Assembly: GCF_014696625.1 (NCBI RefSeq)
Contig: NZ_JACJQL010000035.1
Location: 1 to 64,000, forward strand
Source: Nostoc parmelioides FACHB-3921
GTDB taxonomy: Bacteria; Cyanobacteriota; Cyanobacteriia; Cyanobacteriales; Nostocaceae
DNA length: 64,000 bases
Reading direction: 5' to 3'
The notes beneath the pieces are model-generated. The model ran no database searches. It was not told the DNA's origin and worked only from the letters and a program-made list of their open reading frames with translations. Position numbers and translations under genes: made by a program. Shown piece after piece: positions 1 to 8,365 of this stretch (its first letter is position 1; each line of letters begins with the position of its first letter).

Positions 1-78
1 CAAGATTTAGGCGTAGTCAAAGCCCTACGAAAACCAGTCTTCAAGCTGGATCTATCCCCTTTTCCTGCACCCTCTTGA
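1..78 (+). CDS. possible 3' end of an upstream gene (partial)
   Basis: Frame 1 is open from the window edge to a TGA at 76-78 and encodes about 25 residues ending in LDLSPFPAPS. The segment GVVKALRKPVFKLDL resembles the last helix of a response-regulator receiver domain, where a conserved Lys precedes Pro. This is only a resemblance: the stretch is too short to exclude chance, and the 5' part lies outside the window. Confidence 0.3.
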   Translation, partial: QDLGVVKALRKPVFKLDLSPFPAPS

Positions 79-94
79 CAAATGTGCAATTACT

Positions 95-334
95 TTAACC
101 TCTCACGGATGGAAGTTGTCTAGCTTTCTCAAGCTTTTCTTTGATGCGTTCAATCTGAATTGTAATGTTTGTACCTGGAGACCACTGCCAATTGTGCTTA
201 CACTGGGGACATGCCAGCCTGAATTCACCTCGATCAATTGGAGTACGTAGTTTTTGAGAGCAGTTTGGACATATAACTATAACCTTTTCTGTATGTGATA
301 ACTGTTGTTCACCGGATGATCCTATATTCATCAA
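95..334 (-). CDS. small zinc-ribbon protein
   Basis: A 79-residue protein with two CxxC knuckles, CPNC near residue 23 and CPQC near residue 42, separated by about 16 residues. This is the arrangement of a zinc ribbon such as the MJ0042 type. The C-terminal third (IQIERIKEKLEKARQ) looks like a charged helix. No signal peptide or membrane segment is visible. Its function is unknown; such proteins usually act in nucleic-acid or protein binding. The gene ends close to the possible upstream gene on the other strand, so the two are convergent. I consider it real because the cysteine pattern is coherent and the codon use resembles its neighbours. Confidence 0.6.
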   Translation of the reverse strand: MMNIGSSGEQQLSHTEKVIVICPNCSQKLRTPIDRGEFRLACPQCKHNWQWSPGTNITIQIERIKEKLEKARQLPSVRG

Positions 335-645
335 GCTCTTACCTAATATCGGAGAACCATAACGTACAGCAGTTTGGCAAGTTGCAACTTTCTGTTATAC
401 ACCAAGTTTAGCGTGTCAGAAGTATAGGGAAGCGATCGCCAAGGCGCAAGTGAATTGCTTCGGTTCTTGTCAGATTTTGGTGATGATGAAAGCTTACGCA
501 CTTTAAGGCAGTCCCAACTGTCTAAGTAATAAGGGGTGGACAAAATGCCCCACCCCACAAAATGAATCATTTAATTTTTGATAACGGAATATCAAGTCAA
601 CCATTAAAAGAACAACAATACAAAAACTTTCGAAGCACCTGATGA
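335..645. other. gene-poor spacer with a hairpin
   Basis: About 310 bases lie between two leftward genes. The spacer contains a GCGATCGC site and a hairpin of GGGGTGG (533-539) pairing with CCACCCC (550-556), a type of repeat hairpin common between Nostoc genes. A 75-codon frame crosses this stretch but looks non-coding. Nothing else is recognised. Confidence 0.5.
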
Positions 646-1305
646 TTAAAAAGCTGAAACTCTGGTAAAAGATTCAACGTTATTGGCGTTTGATATTACC
701 ACTTGATGAGAATGATCTGATTGCTGGCTGTCAGCAAAATGCTTATTCATCAGATGAGGAACCTGGTGTGCTTGAATACGGGTATAACGAGTTTTATCTG
801 GCATCACTAAATTAGGCCCGGCCTTGCAGTTTTTCATACAGCCAGTACCTTTAATGGTAACTTGGTCTTCTAAACCGCGATCGCTTAAAGTTGCTTCTAG
901 TGCTTGACAAAGTGCCTTACCGCCGCGTTTCATGCAATCGGACTTCTGACATACCAAAATCGTAGCTTTAGCTTTATCTGGTTTTGGCTTTGTGTTTTCC
1001 ATTATTGGGAGTTGTTTAACGGCTGGTGATGTCTCTGTTCTAGCCGCCATCACAGCTTCAGCTTTGAGAGTCACCTTGCCAGTTTTAGCATCATACTTTT
1101 TTTCACCAACTACTTGTAACAAAGTACCAGTAGGTAAACGCCAGTCAAAAGTAAATCTTAATTGCTTGGATAACTTAACATAACATTCACCATCAGCAGT
1201 TAGCAGTAATAAACCTTTAAGCTTATAGCCATCTTTAATAACAAATTCCATAAATCTGCCTTCAAGGCAAAACTCTGATACATCTTTACTGTGGCATACA
1301 CCCAT
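646..1305 (-). CDS. (2Fe-2S) thioredoxin-like ferredoxin-domain protein
   Basis: A 219-residue protein. The C-terminal half carries a thioredoxin-fold [2Fe-2S] ferredoxin signature: CQKSDCMKRGG near residues 118-128, then CMKNCKAGPNLVM near 156-168. These are the Cys ligands found in NuoE-like and Shethna-type small ferredoxins. The N-terminal half (FVIKDGYKLKGLLLL, then KLSKQLRF) looks like a small beta-barrel seen before this ferredoxin module in cyanobacteria. The ATG is preceded by AAAGGTGG at a 6-nt gap, supporting this start. It is probably a soluble electron carrier or redox sensor; the partner is not indicated by the neighbours. Confidence 0.75.
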   Translation of the reverse strand: MGVCHSKDVSEFCLEGRFMEFVIKDGYKLKGLLLLTADGECYVKLSKQLRFTFDWRLPTGTLLQVVGEKKYDAKTGKVTLKAEAVMAARTETSPAVKQLPIMENTKPKPDKAKATILVCQKSDCMKRGGKALCQALEATLSDRGLEDQVTIKGTGCMKNCKAGPNLVMPDKTRYTRIQAHQVPHLMNKHFADSQQSDHSHQVVISNANNVESFTRVSAF

Positions 1306-1372
1306 ATTGTTCCACCTTTGTTTAACTAAAGCGAGTTTGAGTAATTAAGTAAAAAAAAATTGTAGCCAGCCA

Positions 1373-1645
1373 TTAGGAATACGGATAACGGCTTTGCCAA
1401 TTAATTTCAAGAGAGTAAATTAAATCTCGGCGAGAAGATGTGAATTGTCGCATCACACTCCAAAGCTGAACAACTGTCATAGGGGTGACAAGTTCAACCT
1501 TCAATGGCTGGTTAGCTTCACACCAACAAGGAATTTCCAATTCCTGTAAGCGCTGATATACCTGCCAACGATCTGCCCAATCTACTTCTACAACGGACTT
1601 TTCTTCCACTTCGGAACTGAACGGTTTCAAGCGACTAGCCCTCAA
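1373..1645 (-). CDS. conserved small cyanobacterial protein of unknown function
   Basis: A 90-residue protein read from a TTG start. It has no membrane segment or signal peptide. Trp/Arg-rich segments such as VDWADRWQVYQRLQEL and a single CWC are visible. It looks like one of the short conserved proteins typical of Nostocales, but I cannot name a domain. It lies upstream of and on the same strand as the ferredoxin-domain gene (67-base gap), so the two could be cotranscribed. It is divergent from the SLH gene. Confidence 0.5.
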   Translation of the reverse strand: MRASRLKPFSSEVEEKSVVEVDWADRWQVYQRLQELEIPCWCEANQPLKVELVTPMTVVQLWSVMRQFTSSRRDLIYSLEINWQSRYPYS

Positions 1646-1944
1646 TGTGCAACTAACTTGCAGTAATCATCAAACTTTTACTCCCCAATATTGAGAATTT
1701 TTAGGAGTACAGTTTCTTTTATTAGCATATCTTAAGTGCAAACAATTCTCAGTTAGTTTAGCAAAAAATTCTCAACAATTTTTTTGATCCCCAAACTCAG
1801 GTTAATTCGTCGATATCGAAGATGGGACACCTGACTTAGTAAAAATGCGTCACCATAGTTAAGAATCAACCCCCTGAGGGGGAATTCAAAATTAGAGAAT
1901 AACTTACTCAGCACTCAGTATTAAAAACTGCATCGAAGCAAATT
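1646..1944. other. divergent intergenic region
   Basis: About 300 AT-rich bases between the leftward small gene and the rightward SLH gene must hold promoters for both. A short CCCC-CTGAG-GGGG hairpin is visible near 1870-1882. Near-repeats of AATTCTCA occur at about 1745 and 1768. I see no NtcA box. Confidence 0.4.
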
Positions 1945-2643
1945 ATGATGGTAAGAACTATGCGCCCTTTACTTAGTACCCTTTCATTAGTACTACTACT
2001 CCAGGGCTTCCCAGTGATTGTTCAAGCCCAAGGAAGCGAAAATACTGGAGATGTGGCATCCGCAGCGATTCAACAAGTAATTGCTGCCAATTTGATGACT
2101 AATTCAGCAGATGGGAACTTTTATCCAGAAAGGTTAATGAATCGGGCCGAACTAGCCTCGATTTTGGTAAAAGCATTCCGTCTCAATAAACAAGAAGCCG
2201 CTAAACAACCAAAATCAATCACAGTTGCCGATGTACCTCGTTCTCACTGGGCGTATCAAGATATTCAAACAGTTTTGAAGACGGATGTGATGAAAGGCTA
2301 TCGGGGGAATTTGTTTTTTCCTAATCAACGAGTAACAAGGGCAGAAGCCTTAGCAATTTTTGCCCAAGCTTATGGAGTATTTCAGTTCTCTGATGATGTT
2401 GTCAACGAAATACTCGCACCCTACCCAGATGCAAATTCTATACCAACTTGGGCAAGACGAGCGATCGCCACAGTCATCACAGAAGGATTTATTAATACCG
2501 ACGCTCAGAATAACATAACCCCATTAAGACCTATGACCCGTGGAGACATGGCTTACTTGCTGAGTAAATATTTGCAAAGACAGCAAAAGCAACCAGACAC
2601 GCCAGTAGTTCCCACGACTACAGACAGTCCACAACTGCCGTAA
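1945..2643 (+). CDS. secreted SLH-domain protein
   Basis: A 232-residue protein with an N-terminal signal peptide (hydrophobic core LLSTLSLVLLLQGFPVIV, cleavage probably after VQA near residue 28). S-layer-homology motifs follow: FYPERLMNRAELASILVKAF near residue 60, then FPNQRVTRAEALAIFAQAY near residue 120, and a third, weaker one with LRPMTRGDMAYLLSKYL near 200. SLH domains tether proteins to peptidoglycan-linked polymers. In cyanobacteria they occur in outer-membrane porins and small periplasmic anchors. This protein lacks a beta-barrel, so it is probably a periplasmic or wall-associated anchor. It is monocistronic by appearance. Confidence 0.8.
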   Translation: MMVRTMRPLLSTLSLVLLLQGFPVIVQAQGSENTGDVASAAIQQVIAANLMTNSADGNFYPERLMNRAELASILVKAFRLNKQEAAKQPKSITVADVPRSHWAYQDIQTVLKTDVMKGYRGNLFFPNQRVTRAEALAIFAQAYGVFQFSDDVVNEILAPYPDANSIPTWARRAIATVITEGFINTDAQNNITPLRPMTRGDMAYLLSKYLQRQQKQPDTPVVPTTTDSPQLP

Positions 2644-3091
2644 TACTCAAGCTGAGTAAAAACCAGCAGACAACAGTAAAATTACAACATATTTATACGG
2701 TGATAATTTTGCTTAAGACTAGTATGTCTATTTTTGCTGCACCGTATCATAGTACATTTGGATAGAATACACTAAATATAGGCTCTATTTCCTAGCCTCT
2801 AGCCTCTTATCACCCTTGCACAGTGTGTTGTTAACAACCTATCAGCAAGATATTCTTCTACTTTGATAATTTTGCCAAAATGAATCTAATTACACTCTTT
2901 CAAGTAATTTTGCAGTGTAGGTTATAAAGCATGATTACTAGTAAATAATGCTGAAAGCCTAGTGCTTAATTACCCATCCTTAGTGAACACTTTTTAGGCT
3001 GCTACTGAGTAACAGTCTAATTCTCCGGGCTACCCGACCGTGGGAAAATCAGAATACCAAAAGTAGAGATTAGAGAGGAAAACCCTATAAT
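2644..3091. other. long 5' region of dxs
   Basis: There are 448 bases without a gene. The region includes a 25-nt imperfect hairpin at 2995-3019 (outer arms TAGGCTG and CAGTCTA, one internal mismatch) about 73 nt before the dxs ATG. A GAGAGGAAAA ribosome-binding region lies about 10 nt before the ATG. I do not recognise a known riboswitch here. Confidence 0.4.
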
Positions 3092-4999
3092 ATGCATCTG
3101 AGTGAAATCACCCATCCCAATCAGCTGCACGGTCTATCCATCCGGCAACTGCAACAAATTGCCCGTCAGATTCGAGATAAACACCTGCAAACAGTAGCCG
3201 AATTTGGTGGACATCTGGGGCCTGGCTTGGGTGTTGTAGAGTTAACACTAGGGCTATACCAGACTCTAGATTTAGACCGGGATAAAGTTATATGGGATGT
3301 AGGACACCAAGCTTATCCCCACAAATTGATTACAGGACGCTACAGCGACTTTCATACCCTCAGGCAAAAAGATGGAATTGCTGGTTATCTCAAGCGTGGT
3401 GAAAATAAATTTGATCATTTTGGTGCAGGCCACGCTTCAACCAGCATCTCCGCAGCCTTGGGTATGGCTTTAGCACGAGATATGAATGGGGAAAAGTTTA
3501 AAGCCGTGGCCGTGATTGGCGATGGTGCATTAACAGGTGGTATGGCGTTGGAAGCTATCAACCATGCTGGACACTTGCCGAAAACCAACTTATTGGTTGT
3601 TCTCAACGACAATGAGATGTCTATTTCTCCCAACGTCGGCGCGATTCCTCGCTACCTCAACAAAATGCGCCTCAGTCCCCCGGTGCAGTTCATCAAGGAT
3701 AATTTTGAAGAACAGTTCAAACACATTCCCTTTGTCGGCGAATCCCTATCTCCCGAATTAGGAAGAATTAAAGAAGGGATGAAACGTTTAGCTGTTCCCA
3801 AGGTAGGTGCAGTATTTGAAGAACTGGGCTTCACCTACATGGGGCCAGTTGATGGGCATAACTTAGAGGAATTGATTGCTACCTTCCAACAAGCACACCA
3901 AATAGCTGGGCCAGTGTTAGTTCATGTAGCCACCATCAAAGGTAAAGGCTACGAACTCGCGGAAAAAGACCAAGTAGGCTACCACGCCCAAACGCCTTTT
4001 AACCTGACAACTGGTAAAGCAATTCCCTCCAACAAACCCAAACCTCCTGCTTATGCCAAAGTCTTCTCCCATACCTTAGTTAAATTAGCAGAACAAAACC
4101 CGAAAATTATCGGGATTACTGCGGCTATGGCAACAGGAACAGGTTTAGATAAGCTACAAGCAAAACTGCCCAATCAATATATTGATGTGGGCATTGCCGA
4201 ACAACACGCAGTCACCCTTGCAGCTGGGTTGGCTTGTGAAGGAATGCGTCCTGTAGCCGCCATCTACTCTACTTTCTTACAACGGGCATACGACCAAATT
4301 ATCCATGATGTCTGTATCCAAAATTTACCAGTATTCTTCTGTTTGGATCGGGCAGGAATTGTCGGTTCTGATGGCCCTACCCACCAAGGTATGTATGACA
4401 TTGCCTATCTACGGTGCATTCCCAACATTGTAATGATGGCACCGAAAGATGAAGCAGAAATGCAACGGATGGTAGTTACTGGTATTGAACATACCACTGG
4501 GCCGATCGCTATGCGTTTCCCTCGTGGCAATGGCTACGGCGTACCCCTGATGGAAGAAGGCTGGGAACCTTTGGAAATCGGTAAAGGTGAAATTCTCCGC
4601 AACGGTGATGATGTGTTAATCATCGGTTACGGCACAATGGTTTACCCCAGTATGCAGGCGGCGGAAATTCTCAGCGAACACGGGATTGAAGCGACTGTAA
4701 TTAATGCCCGGTTTGTGAAACCCTTGGATACTGAGTTGATTGTGCCTTTAGCTCAGAAAATTGGGCGGGTTGTCACCCTGGAAGAAGGCTGTGTGATGGG
4801 TGGCTTTGGTTCAGCCGTAGCAGAAGCATTGTTAGATGCTGATGTTGTGGTTCCTGTCAAGCGCATTGGTATTCCCGATGTGTTGGTAGAACACGCTACC
4901 CCAGAGGAATCCAAAGCAGAATTAGGCTTAACTAGTCGTCAAATCGCCGAAAGAGTTTTGCAAGCCTACTTTCAAAAGCAAGTATCTGCGGTGATTTAG
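3092..4999 (+). CDS. dxs: 1-deoxy-D-xylulose-5-phosphate synthase
   Basis: A 635-residue enzyme that condenses pyruvate and glyceraldehyde 3-phosphate to 1-deoxy-D-xylulose 5-phosphate. This is the entry step of the MEP pathway for isoprenoids, carotenoids and the phytyl chain of chlorophyll. The N-terminal thiamine-diphosphate module shows GDGALTGGMALEAINHAG near residue 145, followed by NDN (Mg2+/ThDP binding). The transketolase central module shows DVGIAEQHAVTLAAG near residue 368, which includes the catalytic Glu, and DRAGIVGSDGPTHQG near 426. The length is normal for the family. A strong terminator follows at 5042. The protein is cytosolic and the call is secure. Confidence 0.97.
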   Translation: MHLSEITHPNQLHGLSIRQLQQIARQIRDKHLQTVAEFGGHLGPGLGVVELTLGLYQTLDLDRDKVIWDVGHQAYPHKLITGRYSDFHTLRQKDGIAGYLKRGENKFDHFGAGHASTSISAALGMALARDMNGEKFKAVAVIGDGALTGGMALEAINHAGHLPKTNLLVVLNDNEMSISPNVGAIPRYLNKMRLSPPVQFIKDNFEEQFKHIPFVGESLSPELGRIKEGMKRLAVPKVGAVFEELGFTYMGPVDGHNLEELIATFQQAHQIAGPVLVHVATIKGKGYELAEKDQVGYHAQTPFNLTTGKAIPSNKPKPPAYAKVFSHTLVKLAEQNPKIIGITAAMATGTGLDKLQAKLPNQYIDVGIAEQHAVTLAAGLACEGMRPVAAIYSTFLQRAYDQIIHDVCIQNLPVFFCLDRAGIVGSDGPTHQGMYDIAYLRCIPNIVMMAPKDEAEMQRMVVTGIEHTTGPIAMRFPRGNGYGVPLMEEGWEPLEIGKGEILRNGDDVLIIGYGTMVYPSMQAAEILSEHGIEATVINARFVKPLDTELIVPLAQKIGRVVTLEEGCVMGGFGSAVAEALLDADVVVPVKRIGIPDVLVEHATPEESKAELGLTSRQIAERVLQAYFQKQVSAVI

Positions 5000-5041
5000 C
5001 TTTGGTTAGTAGTTAGTTTTGCGAAATACCAATTGAACATC

Positions 5042-5065
5042 AGGTGGGTATTACCCACCTTTTTT
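5042..5065 (+). terminator. rho-independent terminator of dxs
   Basis: The stem AGGTGGGTA / TTACCCACCT is followed directly by a run of T. It lies about 43 bases after the dxs stop. It may serve both strands, because the leftward small gene ends at 5071. Confidence 0.8.
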
Positions 5066-5070
5066 ATGCT

Positions 5071-5319
5071 TCAAGATCCAAAGGAATTTAATAACCGCAT
5101 GACGGTATCAAGAAATTTTTCACCCCAAATACTTGATAGTAGACCACATGATATAACCAATATGGATGCAATACCGATTTGAAGTAGATTTAAATCTATG
5201 GATGCTCCATAAGAAATAGGAATGATGACGATAAAAGTACCAAGTGCAGCGCCCCCAAAAAATCGGTAGATAAGCTTACCAGGAGAATGTTGCTTGGAGT
5301 GAGTGTCTTCTGAGTTCAT
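5071..5319 (-). CDS. small two-helix membrane protein
   Basis: An 82-residue protein with two predicted membrane helices, AALGTFIVIIPISYGA near 25-40 and LLQIGIASILVISCGLLSSI near 45-64, and a charged N-terminus. It resembles the many small inner-membrane proteins of unknown function in cyanobacteria. No motif or partner is recognised. It is convergent with dxs and divergent from the next gene. Confidence 0.5.
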   Translation of the reverse strand: MNSEDTHSKQHSPGKLIYRFFGGAALGTFIVIIPISYGASIDLNLLQIGIASILVISCGLLSSIWGEKFLDTVMRLLNSFGS

Positions 5320-5432
5320 AAAACTAAGTTAAATTGTTCAAATTGAGAGTATAACGTTCGGGGAATCAATCTATTGAAAGAGCGAATTTATCTAACTACT
5401 AACGATTATAGAAGCTCTGCCCAGAGAACGAT

Positions 5433-5921
5433 ATGGCTGATGAGCTAGATCAAGTAAAACTAGAATGCTTAATCTCAAGCAGACTTTCTTCTATGAAACT
5501 GAACTATTTTATGAACAAGTTTTCACTTTTAGGACGTTGGATAGCTACAACTGTATTTTGTTTATCAGCGATCGCTTTCGTTTGGCAAGGTGCATTTTTC
5601 GCCAACACCTCAGCAATGGCTGATACCTCTACACATTTAATCGCCACTGCCGACGCAACCGATAGTCTACGTAACAAATCCAAAGAATTCATCCGCGACA
5701 CTAAAGATAATGTTAAAGAGGCAGCCAGAACAAATGCTAGCCGTGTCGATGATGCAACCGATAGTGGCAGCACAGCCGAGCGCAAAGCTAACAAAGATGC
5801 GTCTCGGATTCAGAAAAGAGCAGAAGAAGATGCTGCCCGTACAGAAAAAGCAGTAGACAACAATCTAAATGCGGTTGAGCGTACTATTGATAATATCAAA
5901 GGCGCTTTCACTAATAATTAG
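5433..5921 (+). CDS. exported charged helical (LEA-like) protein
   Basis: A 162-residue protein with a signal-type hydrophobic segment, LGRWIATTVFCLSAIAFVWQ, ending near an ANTSAMA cleavage-like site. The remaining 95 residues are highly charged, Ala/Asp/Lys/Arg-rich and free of hydrophobic clusters: repeated DATDS, DAARTEKA and RTIDNIKG segments. This composition suggests an extended or amphipathic helix of the LEA or stress-protein kind. The start is uncertain. ATG codons at 5433, 5493 and 5511 are all in frame, and the later ones give a conventional signal peptide. Function unknown. A strong terminator follows at 5941. Confidence 0.55.
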   Translation: MADELDQVKLECLISSRLSSMKLNYFMNKFSLLGRWIATTVFCLSAIAFVWQGAFFANTSAMADTSTHLIATADATDSLRNKSKEFIRDTKDNVKEAARTNASRVDDATDSGSTAERKANKDASRIQKRAEEDAARTEKAVDNNLNAVERTIDNIKGAFTNN

Positions 5922-5940
5922 ACAAGAAACATCTAGTGCA

Positions 5941-5979
5941 GATACCCGATTTCAAGAAAATCGGGTATCTGTCTTTTTT
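5941..5979 (+). terminator. rho-independent terminator with GATACCCGA arms
   Basis: GATACCCGATTTTC... pairs with ...AAAATCGGGTATC and is followed by TTTTTT. It lies 20 bases after the stop of the charged exported protein. A hairpin with nearly the same arms occurs at 37741-37771. Confidence 0.85.
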
Positions 5980-6167
5980 AATGTAGTTTTATGACTCAAC
6001 TTGCATAAACCTGTAGCAGATCATTGATAGCTAGAATATCCACTAAATTAAACAGTTAATTTTTAAAAAGGCTCATGCTGAAATTGCTATTGAGTGATTA
6101 ATTGCATGAAATAAAAAATAGTTTTTTATCTGCTGATTTAATTTATATCTTGCTACCACTGAAAAAC

Positions 6168-7103
6168 ATGACGACTACTACAATAAGTGCTGACAATATT
6201 CTGCAAATAGGAATGAGTTTCTGGAGCGCAAAGACTCTTCTGGTAGCAGTTGAACTCGGTTTGTTTACTGAGCTTGCATCATCGCCCCTTGATAGTCAAA
6301 CACTTACTCGGCGGTTAGGACTACATCCACGGGCTGCAAGAGACTTTTTCGATGCACTTGTCGCTTTAGGTTTGTTAGAACGGCATGGTGAACAATACAG
6401 TAATACTCCTGAAACTGCTAAATTCCTGGTTCGCGGTCAGATGGAGTATGTAGGTGGCATTCTAGAAATGGCTAATGCACGGCTATATTCATTCTGGGGT
6501 TCTCTCACGGAAGCCTTGCAAACTGGTCAACCACAGAACGAAGTCAAGCATGGGGAAAACTTTTTTACCGAACTCTATGCTGATAAGGAGCGTCTAGAAG
6601 GCTTTCTCAAGAGCATGACTGGCTTGAGTCTAGGAACAGGAAAAGCGATCGCCCAAAAATTTCCTTGGCAAGATTATAAAACTTTTATTGATGTTGGCAC
6701 AGCCCAAGGTGCTTTGCCTGTACAGATAGCGTTAGCACATCCTCATCTTACAGGTGGTGGTTTTGATTTACCTGTGGTACGTCCAGTCTTTGAAGAATAT
6801 GTTAATTCAAATTGTCTGAGCGATCGCTTGCAGTTCTTCCCAGGAGACTTTTTCCGTCAGCCATTACCCCAAGCTGATGTCCTAGTCATGGGGCATATTT
6901 TGCATGACTGGAATCTTGAGGAAAAACTCATGCTACTGACTAAAGCCTATGAAGCCTTATCTCCCGGCGGTGCATTAATTATTTATGATGCCATTATTGA
7001 TGATGATCGACGAGAAAACGCTTTGGGGTTGTTGATGAGTCTCAATATGTTAATCGAGACTTCAGGCGGTTTTGATTATACTGGTGCTGAATGTATTGAA
7101 TAG
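6168..7103 (+). CDS. SAM-dependent O-methyltransferase, C-terminus cut by in-frame TAG
   Basis: A COMT-like (acetylserotonin/caffeate type) methyltransferase. The N-terminal winged-helix dimerisation region shows GMSFWSAKTLLVAVELGLF, then LGLHPRAARDFFDALVALGL. The SAM site shows FIDVGTAQGALPVQIA near residue 172, and GHILHDWNLEEKLMLL carries the His-Asp pair typical of the family. I chose the ATG at 6168 because homologues begin close to this point; an upstream in-frame ATG lies at 6102. The frame meets TAG at 7101-7103. It then continues open for 26 codons (MRSVGFSGVQQQHLVGADSM...) to a TAG at 7182, and these codons read like the normal C-terminal strand. A Trp usually precedes this Met, so a TGG-to-TAG change is the likely cause. 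The truncated protein may be inactive. Substrate unknown. Confidence 0.7.
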   Translation: MTTTTISADNILQIGMSFWSAKTLLVAVELGLFTELASSPLDSQTLTRRLGLHPRAARDFFDALVALGLLERHGEQYSNTPETAKFLVRGQMEYVGGILEMANARLYSFWGSLTEALQTGQPQNEVKHGENFFTELYADKERLEGFLKSMTGLSLGTGKAIAQKFPWQDYKTFIDVGTAQGALPVQIALAHPHLTGGGFDLPVVRPVFEEYVNSNCLSDRLQFFPGDFFRQPLPQADVLVMGHILHDWNLEEKLMLLTKAYEALSPGGALIIYDAIIDDDRRENALGLLMSLNMLIETSGGFDYTGAECIE

Positions 7104-7184
7104 ATGCGATCGGTGGGATTTAGTGGGGTGCAACAGCAGCATTTAGTTGGTGCTGATTCTATGATTTTTGGATTTAAGTCATAG
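7104..7184 (+). pseudogene. detached C-terminal 26 codons of the O-methyltransferase
   Basis: This frame directly continues the methyltransferase after its TAG stop and ends with TAG at 7182-7184, 11 bases into the 3' end of the convergent cnaT. It supplies the last beta-hairpin (VGFSGVQQQHLVG ... MIFGFK) expected of this methyltransferase fold. It is probably untranslated unless the amber codon is read through. Confidence 0.6.
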
Positions 7185-8253
7185 ATAGTAGATTTTCTGA
7201 AAGTGAATTAACCACCTGAATCAGTTCTTGCAATTTTGCCGCTACTACCCCACTATTTAATAATTCTTCTGCCTTCGCAATACCCGATCGCATATCCGCA
7301 CAAATTCCACTCCGCCAGAGGTAAAACCCACCATTCCATAAAGCTGTTTGTTGTAATTCACTAGATTTACCAGCAAGTACATCCTGTATCTGGGTTAACA
7401 ATTCTTCTGTACTACCCAAAGGTACATTTTTGGTGGTAAAACCATAGTCATGGGGTGAAAGGAAGAGTCTTTCTAGGTCGGGTGATGCTGAAGATAAGCT
7501 AATAATGGCTGTGCGATCGCGCGGTAAATCACAACTCCCTTCTAATCCTTTTACCAAAGTAAATTTACGTACTCCCCGCAGTTGTAATGCTACTTGGAAC
7601 ATCCCTTCTGTTGGTGGATGAACATACCCAGCAATTACATGAGCATCCCCAGCATATGGACACCAAATTAATTCCATTGTTGCTAAGGGTGGGCGCTTAC
7701 CTAATTGGTCGCGGTATTCCCAAATACTATTAGTTAAAGGGAAATGCTTCGGGGTATAAACAAAGCCAATTCCTGTTTGTGCAAATACCTCTTGGGTTTT
7801 TTCTAGTGATAGGGTAGTCCAATTTACGCCTAATCCCTGCCAAATCTCGGTTAAAGGTAATCCATATTTCGTAGGTAGGCGATCGCCTCCGTGTATCACC
7901 ACTGGTTGTCCGACTGCGGCCAGGAGTAACGCTGTTACCGGACTGATTGGTGCCGTGCGTGTTCTGCCATCATAAGGTATGCCAAATACCATGACTGGGC
8001 GTTGAGACGAGATTGGTTGCAGTTTTGGCCCCAGTTCATCGAAAGCATCTAACATTCCCGCTAATTCTTCTCCCGTTGGGCGCTTAATCCGGTGGGCGAT
8101 CAAAAATGCGCCTATCTGGGCTGGTGTGGCTTCACCCAAAAACATCATCTTAGTAGCGGTGGCGGCTTCAACACGGTTTAAACTTTCTCCCGTGTGGTTC
8201 CCACTTCCTACTTTTTTCAGCAGATCCCTGAATAAAATACTCATAAAAGTCAT
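7174..8253 (-). CDS. cnaT: CnaT, anthranilate-phosphoribosyltransferase-like regulator of nitrate assimilation
   Basis: A 359-residue member of the TrpD/glycosyltransferase family 3 fold. The N-terminal helical domain shows ATPAQIGAFLIAHRIKRP, and a phosphoribosyl-binding-like region follows. The Anabaena cnaT product is established as required for expression of the nir operon, and its gene sits next to ntcB as here. Key TrpD loops are changed. The GTGGDG diphosphate-binding loop reads GIPYDG near residues 90-95, and the KHGNR segment is replaced by IHGGDRLPTKYG. The protein is therefore unlikely to be a tryptophan enzyme and more likely binds a nucleotide-sugar-like ligand or nucleic acid. 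The start could be ATG 8253 or 8244. It follows ntcB by 112 bases containing a heptad-repeat run. Confidence 0.85.
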   Translation of the reverse strand: MTFMSILFRDLLKKVGSGNHTGESLNRVEAATATKMMFLGEATPAQIGAFLIAHRIKRPTGEELAGMLDAFDELGPKLQPISSQRPVMVFGIPYDGRTRTAPISPVTALLLAAVGQPVVIHGGDRLPTKYGLPLTEIWQGLGVNWTTLSLEKTQEVFAQTGIGFVYTPKHFPLTNSIWEYRDQLGKRPPLATMELIWCPYAGDAHVIAGYVHPPTEGMFQVALQLRGVRKFTLVKGLEGSCDLPRDRTAIISLSSASPDLERLFLSPHDYGFTTKNVPLGSTEELLTQIQDVLAGKSSELQQTALWNGGFYLWRSGICADMRSGIAKAEELLNSGVVAAKLQELIQVVNSLSENLLSMT

Positions 8254-8261
8254 TAGTCAAC

Positions 8262-8299
8262 GGTCAACAGTCAACAGTCAACAGTCAACAGTCAACAGT
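8262..8299. repeat. heptad repeat (STRR), GTCAACA type
   Basis: About five tandem copies of the 7-base unit AGTCAAC lie in the ntcB-cnaT spacer. This class of short tandem repeat is characteristic of Nostocales genomes. Confidence 0.9.
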
Positions 8300-8365
8300 G
8301 GAAAGCTAAATATTCAGGTTTTGGACTTTTGACTATGGACTTTTGACTATGGACTAATCCTAACT

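Noticed and set aside
343..570. 75-codon leftward frame
   Set aside because: Low-complexity composition crossing a repeat hairpin and a GCGATCGC site, no ribosome-binding site, no recognisable motif.
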